Shown: positions 11,363 through 23,331, numbered from the stretch's first letter. The stretch is 64,000 nt of DNA from Aegilops tauschii subsp. strangulata (GCF_002575655.3 NC_053039.3:378115633-378179632); one strand, 5' to 3'. Notes: generated by a model not told the origin, from the letters alone. Numbers and translations are program-made.

Positions 11363-12252
11363 TGTCGGCGTCCTGGGAACGGGGGTCCCCAGACTCGCCT
11401 ACCTGCGGCCCACGGCGTGGCTCCGCTAGCGGCCCTGTACGGCCCATCTTCACCAGCAAACACTCAAGACCCTCGCGAGGGGCCAAGCCTCGCGAGGCGG
11501 ACGGCGCAAGACCTCCTCAGGGGCAGCCTCAACAGGCTGGCTCGCGAGGGGCGGAGAGATCAAGGCAGGGGGACACCTCGCGAGGTTCCTATGACGTAAG
11601 CTATGACGACCCAAGCCAGGCGGGCGCCAGCGCGCAAAGTGTCCTTGTTTCCTCTTTGGTGCTAAAGAGGCAAGCGTAGACGAGGAGTCCCGAGGCATCA
11701 GGCAAAGGTTTCCATATCGGTGCAACGAGACCAAGACCAGCAGGACGGCAGGACGGAGGTCACTGTGGAGCCCAAGACGGCGTCACCAGCAGAGCCTTTG
11801 GCAGGCGAAGACCACCTTTAGTCAGGATAGATTGTACTAGTTGTCCCCCTTTAAATTGGCCATTGTGGCATCCCTTCCCGCTCAATATTTGGGAAGAGGA
11901 CCAGGCCTCTATAAATAGGACTAGCCACCACAGTAGGAGGTGACGGATTCAGATCATCCTCACCCATACAAGTCCACCGAGCACAAGAACACCTCTCCTC
12001 AGGAGGCTGTTCTTCCCTTGTACTGTTCATCCCCAGCCCAAGAGGCAATCCACCACACCACACTGGAGTAGGGTATTACACCACATTGGTGGCCCGAACC
12101 AGTATAAATCTTGTGTCTTTTGTGTTGCGGGTTCATCGAGCTAGGCTTTGAGATCGCGGTGAGGCTGAGGGCGTGATTAGGTAGGGGAGAGATCTTCGTG
12201 CGCACCCCAGTGTTCGAACCTCAAGGGTTTTGCCGGAACCCGAAATCCGACA
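11363..12252 (+). mobile_element. Tat composite LTR 2 (shared middle LTR)
   Basis: 890 bp, TGTCGG...CCGACA, with four CTCGCGAG octamers (11472, 11489, 11541, 11577) and a TATAAATA box at 11910-11917. It serves as 3' LTR of A and 5' LTR of B. No target duplication lies on either side, as expected for a recombinant middle LTR. Confidence 0.9.
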
Positions 12253-12254
12253 TT

Positions 12255-12272
12255 TGGCGCGCCAGGTAGGGG
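12255..12272 (+). other. Primer-binding site, Tat copy B
   Basis: TGGCGCGCCAGGTAGGGG two bases after the LTR. Same position as in copy A with the ancestral C. Confidence 0.7.
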
Positions 12273-12330
12273 TGCGCCGGAGCTTTCCTTCCGTCGATCT
12301 GTGCTTCGCCACCACCGCACTTCGCCCCCA

Positions 12331-13415
12331 TGGCAGGCGTCGCGCTTCCGGCTCCGACGACTGACGCCAGTGGCGGGGTAAGGGGACTCCGAGCCTTGGC
12401 CCCCGCCTTACGGCAGGTGCAGTGACCGCCCAAGTTCAAGCCGGAGATGCCATCGCGCTACGACGGTGTGGCGAACCCGTCGGCTTTCCTGCTGGCGTAC
12501 GAGGAGGCCGTCCTTAAGGCTGGGGGCGACGACAAGGTCATGGCCAACTGGCTTCCTATGGCCCTCACTAGTGCACCGCGCGCCTGGCTGCTCAACCTTC
12601 CAGGGTCCACGATGGCATCTTGGGAGGAGCTGCGCAGCCTTCTCGTTGTGCGCTTCGCAGCGCGGGCGCCCCCCGCCGTTGCGGCCCTCCTCGGTGGCTG
12701 GCAAGCGCCGCCTTCGGACTGTCACGCCAAGTCGTTCTTTCGCCAAATCGGCGCCGCCTCCATGCGGCAGGGGGCTCCCCTGGGTTGGGCGGCGCCCAAG
12801 GCCGACTTAATCTTCAACTCGGGGGATCACCCTGTCACCACTGTCAGCTCGGGCGTGCTCCCGATGCTCTGCACGCCCACCATCTGCAGCGTAGCCGTCA
12901 CCAAGACCCTCATCGACGGCGGCGCCGGCCTCAACGTGCTCTCTGTGGAAGCTTTTAGCCTTCTTCATGTAACGCTCGAGCGGCTTCGCCCTAGCAAGCC
13001 CTTCTCTGGAGTCGGCGGCGGCTCCGCCAGTCCTCTAGGGCAGATCCACCTGCCCGTGACCTTCGGCACTCGCGACAACTACCGCACCGAGCTGATCGGC
13101 TTCAACATCGCCCACATCGACCTCCCGTACAACGCCATTCTCAGGTACCCGGCTCTGGCTCAGTTCATGGAGGCGACCCATCCGGCCTACAACCTCATGA
13201 AGATGCCTGGGAGCAAGGACGTCCTCACCGTAGTGGGAGATACCAAGGAGGCTCTGGTGGCACTCAAGCTTGCCCTCAAGACCGCCGCGACGGTGCAACC
13301 GGCCGACGCCGACACCTCCGGAGTTAGGGAAGCTGCACCAACCAAGAAGAAGCAGTTGTTCACTCAAGACCGGGTAGAAACCAAGCGGGTGCCGGTCGAG
13401 GAAGATGGGTCCTAG
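12331..13415 (+). pseudogene. gag remnant plus aspartic protease, Tat copy B
   Basis: The ATG near 12331 opens a frame that is stopped by TGA near 12423, where copy A has Trp. From 12447 the frame is open to a TAG at 13413. It has the gag core (SRYDGVANPSAFLLAYEEAV, WLPMAL), then the protease with LIDGGAGLNVLS and YNAIL. The gag C-terminal part and zinc knuckle are missing, with the same junction as A. The frame ends at a TAG where A reads through towards the reverse transcriptase. About 320 residues are open. Confidence 0.8.
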
Positions 13416-14259
13416 GGGGCCACCTTCACCATAGGTGCCAACCTCGACCCCGAACAAGAGGAGGCACTGGTGAAGTTCTTGCGTGCAAACAAGGAAGTAT
13501 TCGCCTGGGAGCCCGATCAGCTGGTAGGGGTCCCAAGAGGAGTGATTGAGCACCACTTGAAGGTGTGCCCCAATGTACGCCCTATGAAGCAGAGGGCGCG
13601 GCGGCAGTCCACGGAGAAGCAGTCCTTCATCGTCCAAGAAACTCGCAAGCTGGAGGCAGCAGGTGTCATTCGCGAGGTCCGGTACCCTGAATGGTTGGAA
13701 AACCCCGTCGTTGTGCCCAAGAAAGGCGGAAAGGAGCACATGTGTGTCGACTTCACCAACCTCAACAAGGCCTATCCCCAAGATCCATTCCCGCTTCCAC
13801 GCATCGACCAGATCGTCGACTCCACTGCCGAGTGCGACCTGCTGTGCTTCCTGGATGCGTTTTCAGGCTACCACCAGATCAAGATGGCGGTAGAAGATGT
13901 CGAGAAGACAGCCTTCCTGACCCCGTGCGGGGTATACTGCTACACTTGCATGCCGTTAGCGCTGCGCAACGCGGGCGCGACCTTCCAACGGCTGATGCAC
14001 ATCGCCCTGGGTCAGCAGCTCGGGAGGAACGCTAAAGCCTATGTCGACGACATTGTGGTGAAGTCTCGGGAGGCGAGAACTTTAATTCAGGACCTGGAGG
14101 AGACCTTCAAAAGCCTGCACCGGGTGGACTTGCGGCTCAAACCAGAGGAATGCGTGTTTGGTGTCCCTTCCGGCAAGCTACTGGGTTTCCTCGTGTCCCA
14201 CAGAGGGATCGAGGCCAACCCAGAAAAGGTCAAGGCAATCGAGGACATGAGTCCACCAC
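13416..14259 (+). pseudogene. Reverse transcriptase 5' part, Tat copy B (split by solo LTR)
   Basis: Open from about 13416 to the insertion point. It has VDFTNLNKAYPQDPF, LDAFSGYHQI and the catalytic AKAYVDDIVVKS, followed by CVFGVPSGKLLGFLVSHRGIE. Coding stops being recognisable exactly at 14260, where a solo LTR is inserted. The enzyme continues at 19098. Without the insertion and the upstream TAG this would be the better-preserved of the two copies. Confidence 0.85.
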
Positions 14260-17200
14260 TGTCACACCCTGATTTTCATGCCACTACACTTAGGCTAACA
14301 ATCATGATAAAATGTGGTTTGACAAAAACTTTTGAGTGTTTTGGACCTTGCCTTGATTGGATTTTGTCTGTTGTTTGCAAGTGCTCTAAAAATCAAATAA
14401 ATTCTCCAACTCTTATACTCCTTCTACTTGATCCAAAAAAATTTCCCAATGATCATTCCATGTGTATAGGACATAAAAATAATTTCTTGCAAAAATAATT
14501 TGGCCAAATAGTATTTTCAAAAATTAGTTTTCCAAAAACCCTTGAATTGAGATTTGCACTACAAGTACTTAATTAAGGGCAGTAAAAATCTTTCCAAAAA
14601 TATATTTGACTCCTATTAGATATAGGACACCCAGAAACCACAAAAATATAATTTTAGAAGTTATTTTCCTATTTTATTTAAAGGCTTTTTCTTAAGTCCA
14701 GAAATGGTCTTTAATAGGTTAAAATTATTTTAATGCTTTAAAAATATTTGGGAAAAATCTAGGGAAACTCAGTGGACATATATTGTCTATATATAAGAGT
14801 TTCCACACATGGTAATGTTCAAAATATTGGTCAAATCCTTCAAAAACCCTTTCTGGATATTTCAAGCTTTTGAAATATTTACAAAGGACATATTCCCCAA
14901 AAATTCCAATAAACTTCTAGCATGTCACATATGACATGTTTGATGATCTTGCCAAGTGTCATGTCATGGAGAATAGTATAACCCCATGAAACCCTCTCAA
15001 AACCAGTTCTGTCCTTTTTCAAGTTTTAACAACTTTGCACTGTGAAACATGTCCAAATGCTCTCAAACTTGGTGCACATGCTAAAATGGTGTAATAATGC
15101 ATCTAGACCAAATGGCACAAGTTGGAGAGAATTTTATCTTGATCAAAGTGCCCCAAAACCCTCTCTGTCCAGAACCAAATTTGAACAACTTTACATTGAC
15201 AACTTTCTCCTTTTGATCTCAAATTTTGTGGACATATTCAGAACCTCAAATGATGACACTACACTTAGTGGTGCATCAAGGAGAATAGATTTGCATGACT
15301 AAATCTTGGAAAGTCCATTTCTGTTGATTTCTAGGGTTTACAAAAGTTGCATTGGCAACTTTGCCCAAATGAACTAAATCTTGGTGGAACCTCTTATTTT
15401 CTCATGCCATTTGACCCTGTCAAGCCTCATGACAAGGGAAGTCCATTTGCTTGCCCAAACCTACATCAAACACCTTCTGGCAGAAATTTAAAATGCATGT
15501 TTTGTCCATTTCCACTAATCTCCTTGAGTCCAAATTTGTACCACAGCCTCATGTGATACTCCTCTAACCCCCTGCATCTTTCCCTGCCCGAGGAGCCATG
15601 ATTAAGGGGGGGTAGAACCCCATTTTTCTTCTCTGGGCAGCAGCATTCTCCCTCTCTCTCAGCCTCTCTCTCCCTCCTTGGCATTCCAGAGCATCCAAGG
15701 CTCTCCTCAGCTTTTGCGCATACCCCCTGCAGACGCCAGACACAAGTGGGCGCGCGGGTGCGCGCAAAAAGCCACGGATGCCGGCCGTTTGCATGCTCTG
15801 GAGCGCGTGGCAGAGCACCCGAGCGTTGACACCGCGTCCCCCGACCGCCTCGAGCCCCCCTTGCGCCAGTCGAGGTACCTCGACGTCCGCAACACGCCAC
15901 CACCCTGTCCCCCTCCTCTCTCTTCCTCCTGCTGCCTCCTCTCGCACGCGCACCGGCCGCCCGAGGGCTCCAATGGGCAGCCTCACACGCGCGATGCCTC
16001 TAACCCGTCCCCGCTCCCCCTTTCCTTCTCCCCCGACTTGGACCACGCCCACGAGAGCCGCAGACAACCCCGAGCCTCCTCCCGTGGCCACCGCGGCCAT
16101 TTCCGCGGGTGCCCGTAGGCCGCGTCCACGGTGAGCCGTGGCCTCGCTATAAGGCCGCCCCTGACCTTCCTCTAGAGCTCCTTTGCTCTCTCTCTCTCTC
16201 TCCCTTGCACCCCCTGGACCAACCTGCACCTCCTCTCGTGCCCTCCATCGCTCCCCATGGCCGGAGCCGAGCCGCCGGACTCCGCCTAAATTTGCACCCA
16301 CCGCTCCTCCTCCTCCCCTCTAGACCACACCAGAGCACCTCCAACATCCCGAAGGGGCCCTCCCGCACTTCTTTCTCTCCTCCCCGTGGCCGTGCCATCG
16401 AGCTCCATCACCACCGCCAGCCTCGCCCGCCACGACCGATGGTGCGCTCGCATCCGACCACCCCTGCGGGAATGGCGCACCTCTACGGATGCGGCGCGGC
16501 CTCCTGAACCCGCCGGTGTGCTGGGAATCGCCGGAGGTGGCCGGTGCCACTGGGGAGAACGCCGGCACCCGCTCGGCCTCGCCTCCCCTGCCTCTGCTCT
16601 GTTCGAGCGGGAGGTAGGAGACGGCCTGAGTACCGGGCCCCGCTCGTCAGCGACCCGGTGGGCGGCCCCCGCCCGTTTAAGTGGAGACGGGCCAAGAGTA
16701 AACCCGCTTCACGCGCAGCGAACGCGTATTCCGGGAGGAGCGCCTTCGACGTCGCCCTGCCACCCGCGCAGCTGAGCCGCTGGGCCGGCCCACTGCTATC
16801 TCCCGCCCTGTGCGCAGGATAAGGGTAAAACCGTTTCCCTTTTCTTTTTCTTTTTCTGTAAACTTGTAAAATCCACAAATAATTCAAATGATATCCACAT
16901 TTGATGATTCAAATTTCTAGTGACTCTATAAATCATTCCCTACCTCATAGAGGAGCTTGCATATTTTTCTAGAGAAGTTTCCTTCACACTTATTTAGTAA
17001 ATCCCAATTTTCTTAATTCTGTGATAAACTTTAGAAAATCACAGATAGCCAATTTTTGATCCAAATGTCATGATTCAAATTCCTAGATGCTTCTAAGTTC
17101 ATAACTTAGTTTATAAACATTTTTCTTAATACTTTCTGTACCACACAAAATAATGAGCCATTTCTTCATATTTGTCAACTTTGCAAATTCATAGGAAAAT

Positions 17201-19097
17201 CATTTGAACTCCAAATCCAGTGAAACCAACTCCTAGATGCTTCTAAAATCATGGTTTGTTAAATGGGTACCTTTGCTCATTTTTCAAGAATATATTTCTG
17301 TACACTTCTTGCAAATCCATAAACCCCTTGATTCCATCATATCAAAATGTTTAGAAATATCCACTGACCCAATTCCAATGAAACCAGTCTGGTTATTTTT
17401 CATTTAACCAGAGATGTCCTCGAAAAGTCAAATCAATATTTTTAGAGCACTTTATTTTCTGCCTTGTTGTGTTGCTTATTATGGTTGTTTTCAACGATAG
17501 TTGACGAAGTAGACGAAATGCTTGGAGTTGGAACAGAGATATTTGAAGACCTCGAAGACTTTGTTAGAAAAGGCAAGCAGCCCTTTGACCATGTCTATGA
17601 AACCCTTTTTATGCATGTCATATAGCACCATATTGTTGTTGCAACGGAATCATGATGAGGTGGTAACCACCTTGATGGGTTGCCTCTGTTACTTCCTCGT
17701 TCATACTTGCATGGTGCATGACCCTACCTTCTTATGAGGGTTATGCCGGTGGGAGTAGATAGGATGCTATAGTAGTGGCTACGCAAATGGGACGGGAATA
17801 TGCATGGTGATGGAGACAAAGTATTTACAAAAGACTCTTCGAAAACCCTGTCGGGTGCCACTTATGCCCGAGGGAGATAATGAGTTGGGTAACCACTTGA
17901 TGACAAAGTGGTGTACCGAGGCAAGTGTGTGTGTTGTTTTCAAAACGGATTTGTTTAAGTTGCGACCGTTATTCCAACCTTACATGTGCAACCACACTAC
18001 CCTTATATGGGAAAGGGCATTATTGATTACCTAGGCCGATACTAGTTTGGAGCCCGCATTACTAGTGACGGGAGAGTTGTTGTTGCGCTCTCTCGGGACG
18101 GGGTCGTGCCAGGTAGGGCGGCCAAGAACATTTTTATGGGGCACCGGACACACCGTTGGTACCCCGTGCCAGTGGTATGTGATGAATATGGGAGCGAGGC
18201 TCCACAATTTTAAGATGTGAAATGTTGGGCACGGGGGTTACTACCAATCGAGTGGACTCTATGTTAGTGTCGTCTAGGGAAAGATAGTGATCGGGTGCTT
18301 ACCCCGGGTACTTGAGGTACCGCGGGTCGTGGATGACACGGAAGTTCCCCGGATCTTGTGGGTAAAGTGTGCAACCTCTGCAGAGTGTAAAACTATTCGA
18401 ATAGCCGTGTCCACGGTCAAGGACAGTTGGGTAACCGCTCTTGGGCTGTGTCCACATGTTTGCAAACCAGTGTGTGTGTTTGGATAAGTGGGAAGAACTA
18501 CTTGGGTCAAGTCAAAGGACTTGACATGATTGAGTTGGGTTGATGCCCACCCCATTTATGTTGATATCTGTAACCAGTCCCTATGGTTACTTGAATTTGT
18601 ATGATGCATGTTTTACCAATTATTGAACATGTCATAACACAACAAAATTAGCTTTCTGCAAAAATTTACCTATGTCATGCATTGTTGTATCTTGAGCCAA
18701 AACATGGGTTGCTTGTGAGTACATTCAAGGTACTCATTGGCTTGCCACTGGTTATTTAATTGGCCAGGCATGGAAGAACAGGAGTTCGATGAAGAGTTCT
18801 TTGGAGACGAACATGCGAACTAGGACGTTTCCCAGTTAGAATGCCTCTAGGGTTAAGGCAGATGGCATGGGTTCTACTTATCGACGAAGATTTCCGCTGC
18901 TTAAGTTTATTTGGTATTCAGCCCTTGTGGCTTTATCTATGTAAGACTTGACCATAATGGTCATAATTTGTGTAAGACGATATGTATGGATGTAAGACTC
19001 TTGTTATTCAGCTTCTGTGTGTTTAGTGAGCATTGATCTCTAGGATCACTGTACACGTGCATTCGGTGATCACGACTTATGAGTCGGGGTCCCCACA
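14260..19097 (+). mobile_element. Solo LTR, Del/Tekay-like Gypsy, 4.84 kb
   Basis: Starts TGTCACACCCTG, ends GGGGTCCCCACA, and is flanked by the perfect 5 bp duplication ACCAC (14255-14259 and 19098-19102). Removing it restores collinearity with copy A of the Tat element. No primer site, gag, pol or second LTR copy occurs inside, so it is a solo LTR left by LTR-LTR recombination. The layout is an AT-rich start, a GC-rich promoter/leader block (about 15560-16830), then an AT-rich end. Open frames in the GC-rich block have no domain. Confidence 0.8.
16148..16154 (+). promoter_or_regulatory. Putative TATA box in the solo LTR
   Basis: TATAAGG in the GC-rich block, in a position like that of the TATA box at 4976 in the other long LTR. 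Positional inference. Confidence 0.4.
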
Positions 19098-19102
19098 ACC
19101 AC

Positions 19103-20724
19103 AAACCCTTAAGGAGATGCAGAAACTTGCCGGTCGCATGACTGCGTTGGGGCGCTTCATCTCCAAGCTCGGAGAGCGCGCCCAACCATTCTTCAAGCTG
19201 ATGAAGAAGAAGGGCCCATTTGAGTGGACCCCGGAGGCTGACCAAGCGTTTCAAGACCTCAAGAGATACCCGACCAGCACTCCAGTGATGGTGGCGCCCC
19301 GACCTCTCGAGCCCCTAGTGATGTACCTTGCCGCCACCCCTTACTCCGCTAGCGCAGCTCTGGTGGCGGTCCGGGAGGAGCGCCGGGTCAGGGATGCGTC
19401 GCGCCAAGCCGCTCCCTCAGCCGAGACGGCGCAAGACCCGGAGGGCACCGCAAGGGCTGCGGCAATGTCAGCGAAGGACCAGGCTCAGCAAGACGGCGCA
19501 CATGGGCCTGCAGAGGCCCCAACGAGCGACCAAGCTTTGGGGGCTCCATCGTCTCAGGAGGCGCCCCAACCTCCGGAAGCCGTGAGCCTCGTCAATGCAC
19601 CCGCCCTCGTCGAGCACCTTGTGTATTTTGTCAGCACGGTGTTGCGAGACGCGAGGGCACGGTACCCCATGCCTCAGAAGCTCCTGCTCGCGCTCTTGGT
19701 GGTATCGCGTAAGCGGTGGCACTACTTTCAAGGTCACCCCATCAAGGTCGTCTCGGCCTACCCGTTGGAGAGGGTGCTCAGGAGCCCCAACTCCGTCGGG
19801 AGAGTCGCTGAGTGGAACATCGAGCTGCAGGCATTTCAGTTGGAGTTCAGCACAACCAGGGTCATCAAGGGAGCCGCGCTCGCTGATTTCGTGGCAGAAT
19901 GGACGGACGCCCCGGGACTTGAAGAAGGCGAGGATCGGTCCCTCTCGCCGGGGAGTGAAGCGCCAGACGGCTGGATTATGTATTTCGATGGCGCCTTTGC
20001 GCACCAGGGCGCGGGGGCTGGAGCAGTGCTCATCTCACCCACTCAGGACAAGCTTTACTACGCCGTGCAACTCTGCTTCCAGCAGGGCGAGAAGGTCTGC
20101 AACAACATAGCAGAGTACGAAGGCCTCAGAGCTGGCCTCAAGGCTGCGGTGGCCCTAGGGGTGAAGCGCCTCACCATCAAGGGTGACTCGCAGCTCCTCG
20201 TCAACTTCTCCAACAAGGTATACGAGCCGAAGGACGAGCACATGGAAGCATACCTCGCGGAGGTACGCAAGATGGAGAAGCAGTTCTTGGGCCAGGAACT
20301 GCGGCACGTGCCCCGTGGCACCAACAAGGAAGCCAATGACATCACCAGGAGAGCATCCAAGAGGCTACCCCAAGAGCCTGGCGTCTTCGAGGAGCGGCTC
20401 TTCAAGCCATCGGCAACACCACCACTTTCAAGGACAGCGCTGCATCGGGAGGAGCTCCCTCAACCACCTGCCTCGGGAGCCCCGGCCTGCGGCCCGACCT
20501 CGGGAGCGCGCCTACTCTTGGCGCTCGAGCCTCAGGAGGGGTGCTGGACCAAGGAATTCAAGGAATACCTGACGCAAGGGACGTTGCTGAAGAAGGAGGA
20601 GGACGTGGAGCGTGTGGCCCGGCATGCCACGACATACTGCATCGAGAACGGTGAGTTATACAGCAAGCGGCCAAATGACGTTCCCCTGCGTTGCATCTCC
20701 AGGGAGCGGGGAAAGAGTTGCTAG
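19103..20724 (+). pseudogene. RT thumb, RNase H and archaeal-type RNase H, Tat copy B
   Basis: Continues the split reverse transcriptase (MQKLAGRMTALGRFISKLGE), then a low-complexity Ala/Pro/Gln linker (about 19390-19600), then RNase H (PMPQKLLLALLVVSRKR). The second RNase H spans about 19978-20365, with catalytic candidates Asp in YFDGAF, Glu in AEYEGL, Asp in GDSQL and Asp in ANDITR all present. The frame ends at 20724 because one base is missing near 20705-20715 relative to copy A, which puts integrase in another frame. Confidence 0.85.
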
Positions 20725-21782
20725 CCGACATACACGGCGGGGACTGCGGGCATCACTCGTCGTCACGGACCCTCGTCGGCAAGGCGTTCCGTAGCGGATT
20801 CTACTGGCCTACGACACTCAACGACGCGACTGAGCTACTGAAGTCCTGCGAGGCCTGTCAGTTCCACAGCAAGCAGATCCATCAGCCGGTTCAGGGCCTC
20901 CAGACCATCCCACTCTCATTGCCAATCGCAGTCTGGGGGCTGGATATCTTGGGCCCGTTCCCTCGAGTGTCTGGGGGCTACCGCTACCTCTATGTTGCCA
21001 TCGACAAGTTCACCAAGTGGGCGGAGGTAGAAGCCGTCCGCACCATCCCGGCCGGCTCCGCGGTCAAGTTCATCAAAGGTCCCGTGAGCCGGTTTGGGGT
21101 CCCCAACCGCATCATCACCGATAACGGCTCGCAGTTCACTAGCAATCTCTTCAAGACATATTGTGCTAACCTTGGAACGCAGATCTGCTACGCTTCGGTG
21201 GCGCACCCCCGGAGCAATGGTCAGGCCGAACGCGCCAACGCGGAGGTCCTGAGAGGCCTCAAGACCAGGACCTTCAAGAAGAAGCTCGAGGCCTGCGGTA
21301 GGGGCTGGCACGACGAGCTCCAGTCTGTGATGTGGTCCATCCGCACCACCGCCACCAAGCCAACGGGCGAGACCCCATTCTTCCTTGTCTACGGAGCAGA
21401 AGCGGTTCTCCCTCACGAGGTCAAGCATCGCTCCGTGCGGGTCCTGGCGTTTGATGAGGCGCAGCAGGACGCCATGCGGGGGATGGACCTCATGCTGGGG
21501 GAGGAACGCTGCCGTGAAGCCACGCTGCGAGCGGCAAGATATCAGCAGGCGCTGCGACGGTACCACTGTTGCAGCGTCCACTCTAGGACGCTTGAAGTGG
21601 GTGACCTCGTCCTAAGGCGGGTGCTCTCCAGGGAAGGGCTGCATAAGCTCTCACCCATGTGGGAGGGCCCGTTTAGGGTCGTCCACGTCTCCAGGCCTGG
21701 CGCCGCGCGCCTCGAGACGCAGGACGGGGTACCCATCCAGAACGCCTGGAACATCCAGCACCTCCGGAAGTTCTACCCATGA
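20691..21782 (+). CDS. Integrase, Tat copy B (intact frame)
   Basis: Unbroken integrase frame of about 360 residues, ending HLRKFYP at TGA 21780-21782. The HHCC zinc domain is present (GDCGHHSS and SCEACQFH). The core has Asp in GLDILGPF, Asp in ITDNGSQF and Glu in QAERANAEVL, so the DDE triad is complete. The C-terminal region (LVLRRVLSREGLHKLSP... GPFRVV) is typical of plant Gypsy integrases. It has no start codon of its own: it is the downstream part of the polyprotein, separated by a one-base frameshift. Probably not expressed as a functional protein. Confidence 0.85.
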   Translation: MHLQGAGKELLADIHGGDCGHHSSSRTLVGKAFRSGFYWPTTLNDATELLKSCEACQFHSKQIHQPVQGLQTIPLSLPIAVWGLDILGPFPRVSGGYRYLYVAIDKFTKWAEVEAVRTIPAGSAVKFIKGPVSRFGVPNRIITDNGSQFTSNLFKTYCANLGTQICYASVAHPRSNGQAERANAEVLRGLKTRTFKKKLEACGRGWHDELQSVMWSIRTTATKPTGETPFFLVYGAEAVLPHEVKHRSVRVLAFDEAQQDAMRGMDLMLGEERCREATLRAARYQQALRRYHCCSVHSRTLEVGDLVLRRVLSREGLHKLSPMWEGPFRVVHVSRPGAARLETQDGVPIQNAWNIQHLRKFYP

Positions 21783-22521
21783 AGAAAGGCCCAGCGCCTG
21801 TGAAGAAGGCCCAGTGCCTGTGAAGGTCTCCGCTCGTCACACTCTCACGTAATAATGAGTGGGGCTGTACACGCCCCGGAGTCTCAAGAGTGCCACCCTC
21901 GGGCCTCGGGGGCTCCCTCCCACGTCCTAGTGGCAACACTTAGCTCCGCGCTGGTGAGAAGACAAGAAGACTAGACTAGGTGCCGGACGCGGCTTTTCAT
22001 TTGCTTTCCGTAGTTGGCTTGCCCCTCTTTAATCAAAATTTGCTTTCTGGTGTTCCTTGCCGGTCTTGTTCCATCGCCTTCCGCCTCTGTTTCTGCCTTC
22101 GGTTCTCTGTTTGACCTGTACTCTCTCTCGCGTCCCTCGCGAGGGGGCTGGACCGGTGCCCTCGTGCCCTCGTGAGCGTCTTGTCTGTTTTTTCTCGAGG
22201 CGCCCTCGTTCGAACCGCAAGCTGGCGCACATCTCTCAATCCGTGCCCCTCGGGTACCGCGATGCGAGGCGCTGGGTCATGGCCGGCGGCGCCTGCGACC
22301 AGGGCTCGGGATCTCCTATAACAAATTTTTGCAGTTCCTAGACGCCTCACCAGGTACTGAGAATTGCGTGCCTCGTGAGGCGGAAACTACTTCAAGCGCG
22401 TCAAGCTAAGTTATTCCTACGTGCCTATATAAAACATTGATATTGCGACACGACACAGGAACAATAAGCACATCATAACAACTTGGAAATCATAGTTTCT
22501 TGCACGCCCCCGCGGGGCCCC
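21783..22521 (+). mobile_element. 3' non-coding region, Tat copy B
   Basis: Collinear with 10594-11362 of copy A and non-coding in both. It contains further CTCGCGAG-like motifs (near 22137). No domain in any frame. Confidence 0.6.
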
Positions 22522-22659
22522 ATACTTGTCTCTCTCTCAATGCAGGAAGGAAAGGAAGAACGAAACAAAAGCGGCGCGTGCCTTGCAGTAGTTCGCGAGG
22601 ATGGATCCATGACGCTCTCCTGGGCTCAGCCAGACCCCTCCTCACGCTTCACCGGGGCG

Positions 22660-23331
22660 CTACGACGAGACGACCCGCTGCCGCCCTCGAAGCGGGTGCG
22701 GCGGCTGGTCATAGCCGTCGCTGGTGGAGCTTTCGTCGGAGGAAGAGCCGCCGTAGCTTGACGAGCCGCGGTCGGCGCCGAGGGCGGGTCCATCTTCGTC
22801 CTCATCACGACCGTCGCCAAGACCGAGCACCTCGTCGCCGTCGTTGTCCTCAGTGCAGTACCCGACGCGGCGGCCATCTTCTCCAAACACCCTCACGTAG
22901 AGGGTCGCGTTGCCGTCGTATTTGAAGTGGAGGGTGCACCGCCTGCCCAGGCCGCACGCGTGGGCAAACGTCTGCCAGCCGCGGGCTAGGGCTGCGTTGC
23001 CCACGACGGAGACCTCAACCGTGACCCAGGAAGCTTTTCTGCAGCAGCCGTCCGCCTGCAGCCAGAGCCCGCCTGGACCTGTGGTCGGCAGCTCGCCGAT
23101 GAAGAAGCACGGGAGCTGAAGCCAGGTGGCGGCCAGATTCTCCGACCAACACGAAGAATTCCGGCAGCACCTCCGCCGAATGGAAGCACGGCCCGGGAGG
23201 CCATGTGACCATGGCATGTCTCCCCTCATCGACGGGGCTGCCACGACATGGGCGACTCCCGCCGCGCGAAGGGGCCCCTCTTGGTGGGCCTTCCCCTTCT
23301 CTGCGGCCGAGAACCTCTTCATGGGTGCCAT
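22660..23331 (-). CDS. Antisense ORF with B3-like DNA-binding domain inside Tat copy B
   Basis: A 223-residue unbroken frame on the strand opposite gag-pol, ATG at 23331 in a good context (CCCATGGCA) and TAG at 22660-22662. About residues 60-160 resemble a plant B3 domain: a hydrophobic LQLPCFFIGELP entry strand, WVTVEV, then GWQTFAHACGL, then LHFKYDGNATLYVRVFGEDG, the most diagnostic segment. The C-terminal 60 residues are acidic and Ser-rich (DNDGDE..., SSSYGGSSSDESSTSDG), a possible activation or disordered tail. B3 proteins bind DNA in the nucleus; binding here is untested. It sits between integrase and the polypurine tract, where Tat elements are known to carry extra ORFs, and is absent from copy A. 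The B3 assignment is by motif reading only. Confidence 0.7.
   Translation of the reverse strand: MAPMKRFSAAEKGKAHQEGPLRAAGVAHVVAAPSMRGDMPWSHGLPGRASIRRRCCRNSSCWSENLAATWLQLPCFFIGELPTTGPGGLWLQADGCCRKASWVTVEVSVVGNAALARGWQTFAHACGLGRRCTLHFKYDGNATLYVRVFGEDGRRVGYCTEDNDGDEVLGLGDGRDEDEDGPALGADRGSSSYGGSSSDESSTSDGYDQPPHPLRGRQRVVSS

Noticed and set aside
13035..13781. 248-codon minus-strand frame in Tat copy B
   Set aside because: Exact antisense of protease and RT coding. No domain of its own.
15466..16887. Multiple 100-245 codon frames in the solo LTR
   Set aside because: All in the GC-rich block of a non-coding LTR, on both strands and in all frames. No domain recognised.
22483..22925. Plus-strand frames opposite the B3-like ORF
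   Set aside because: Composition shadows; the minus frame has the domain signature, the start context and the TATA box.
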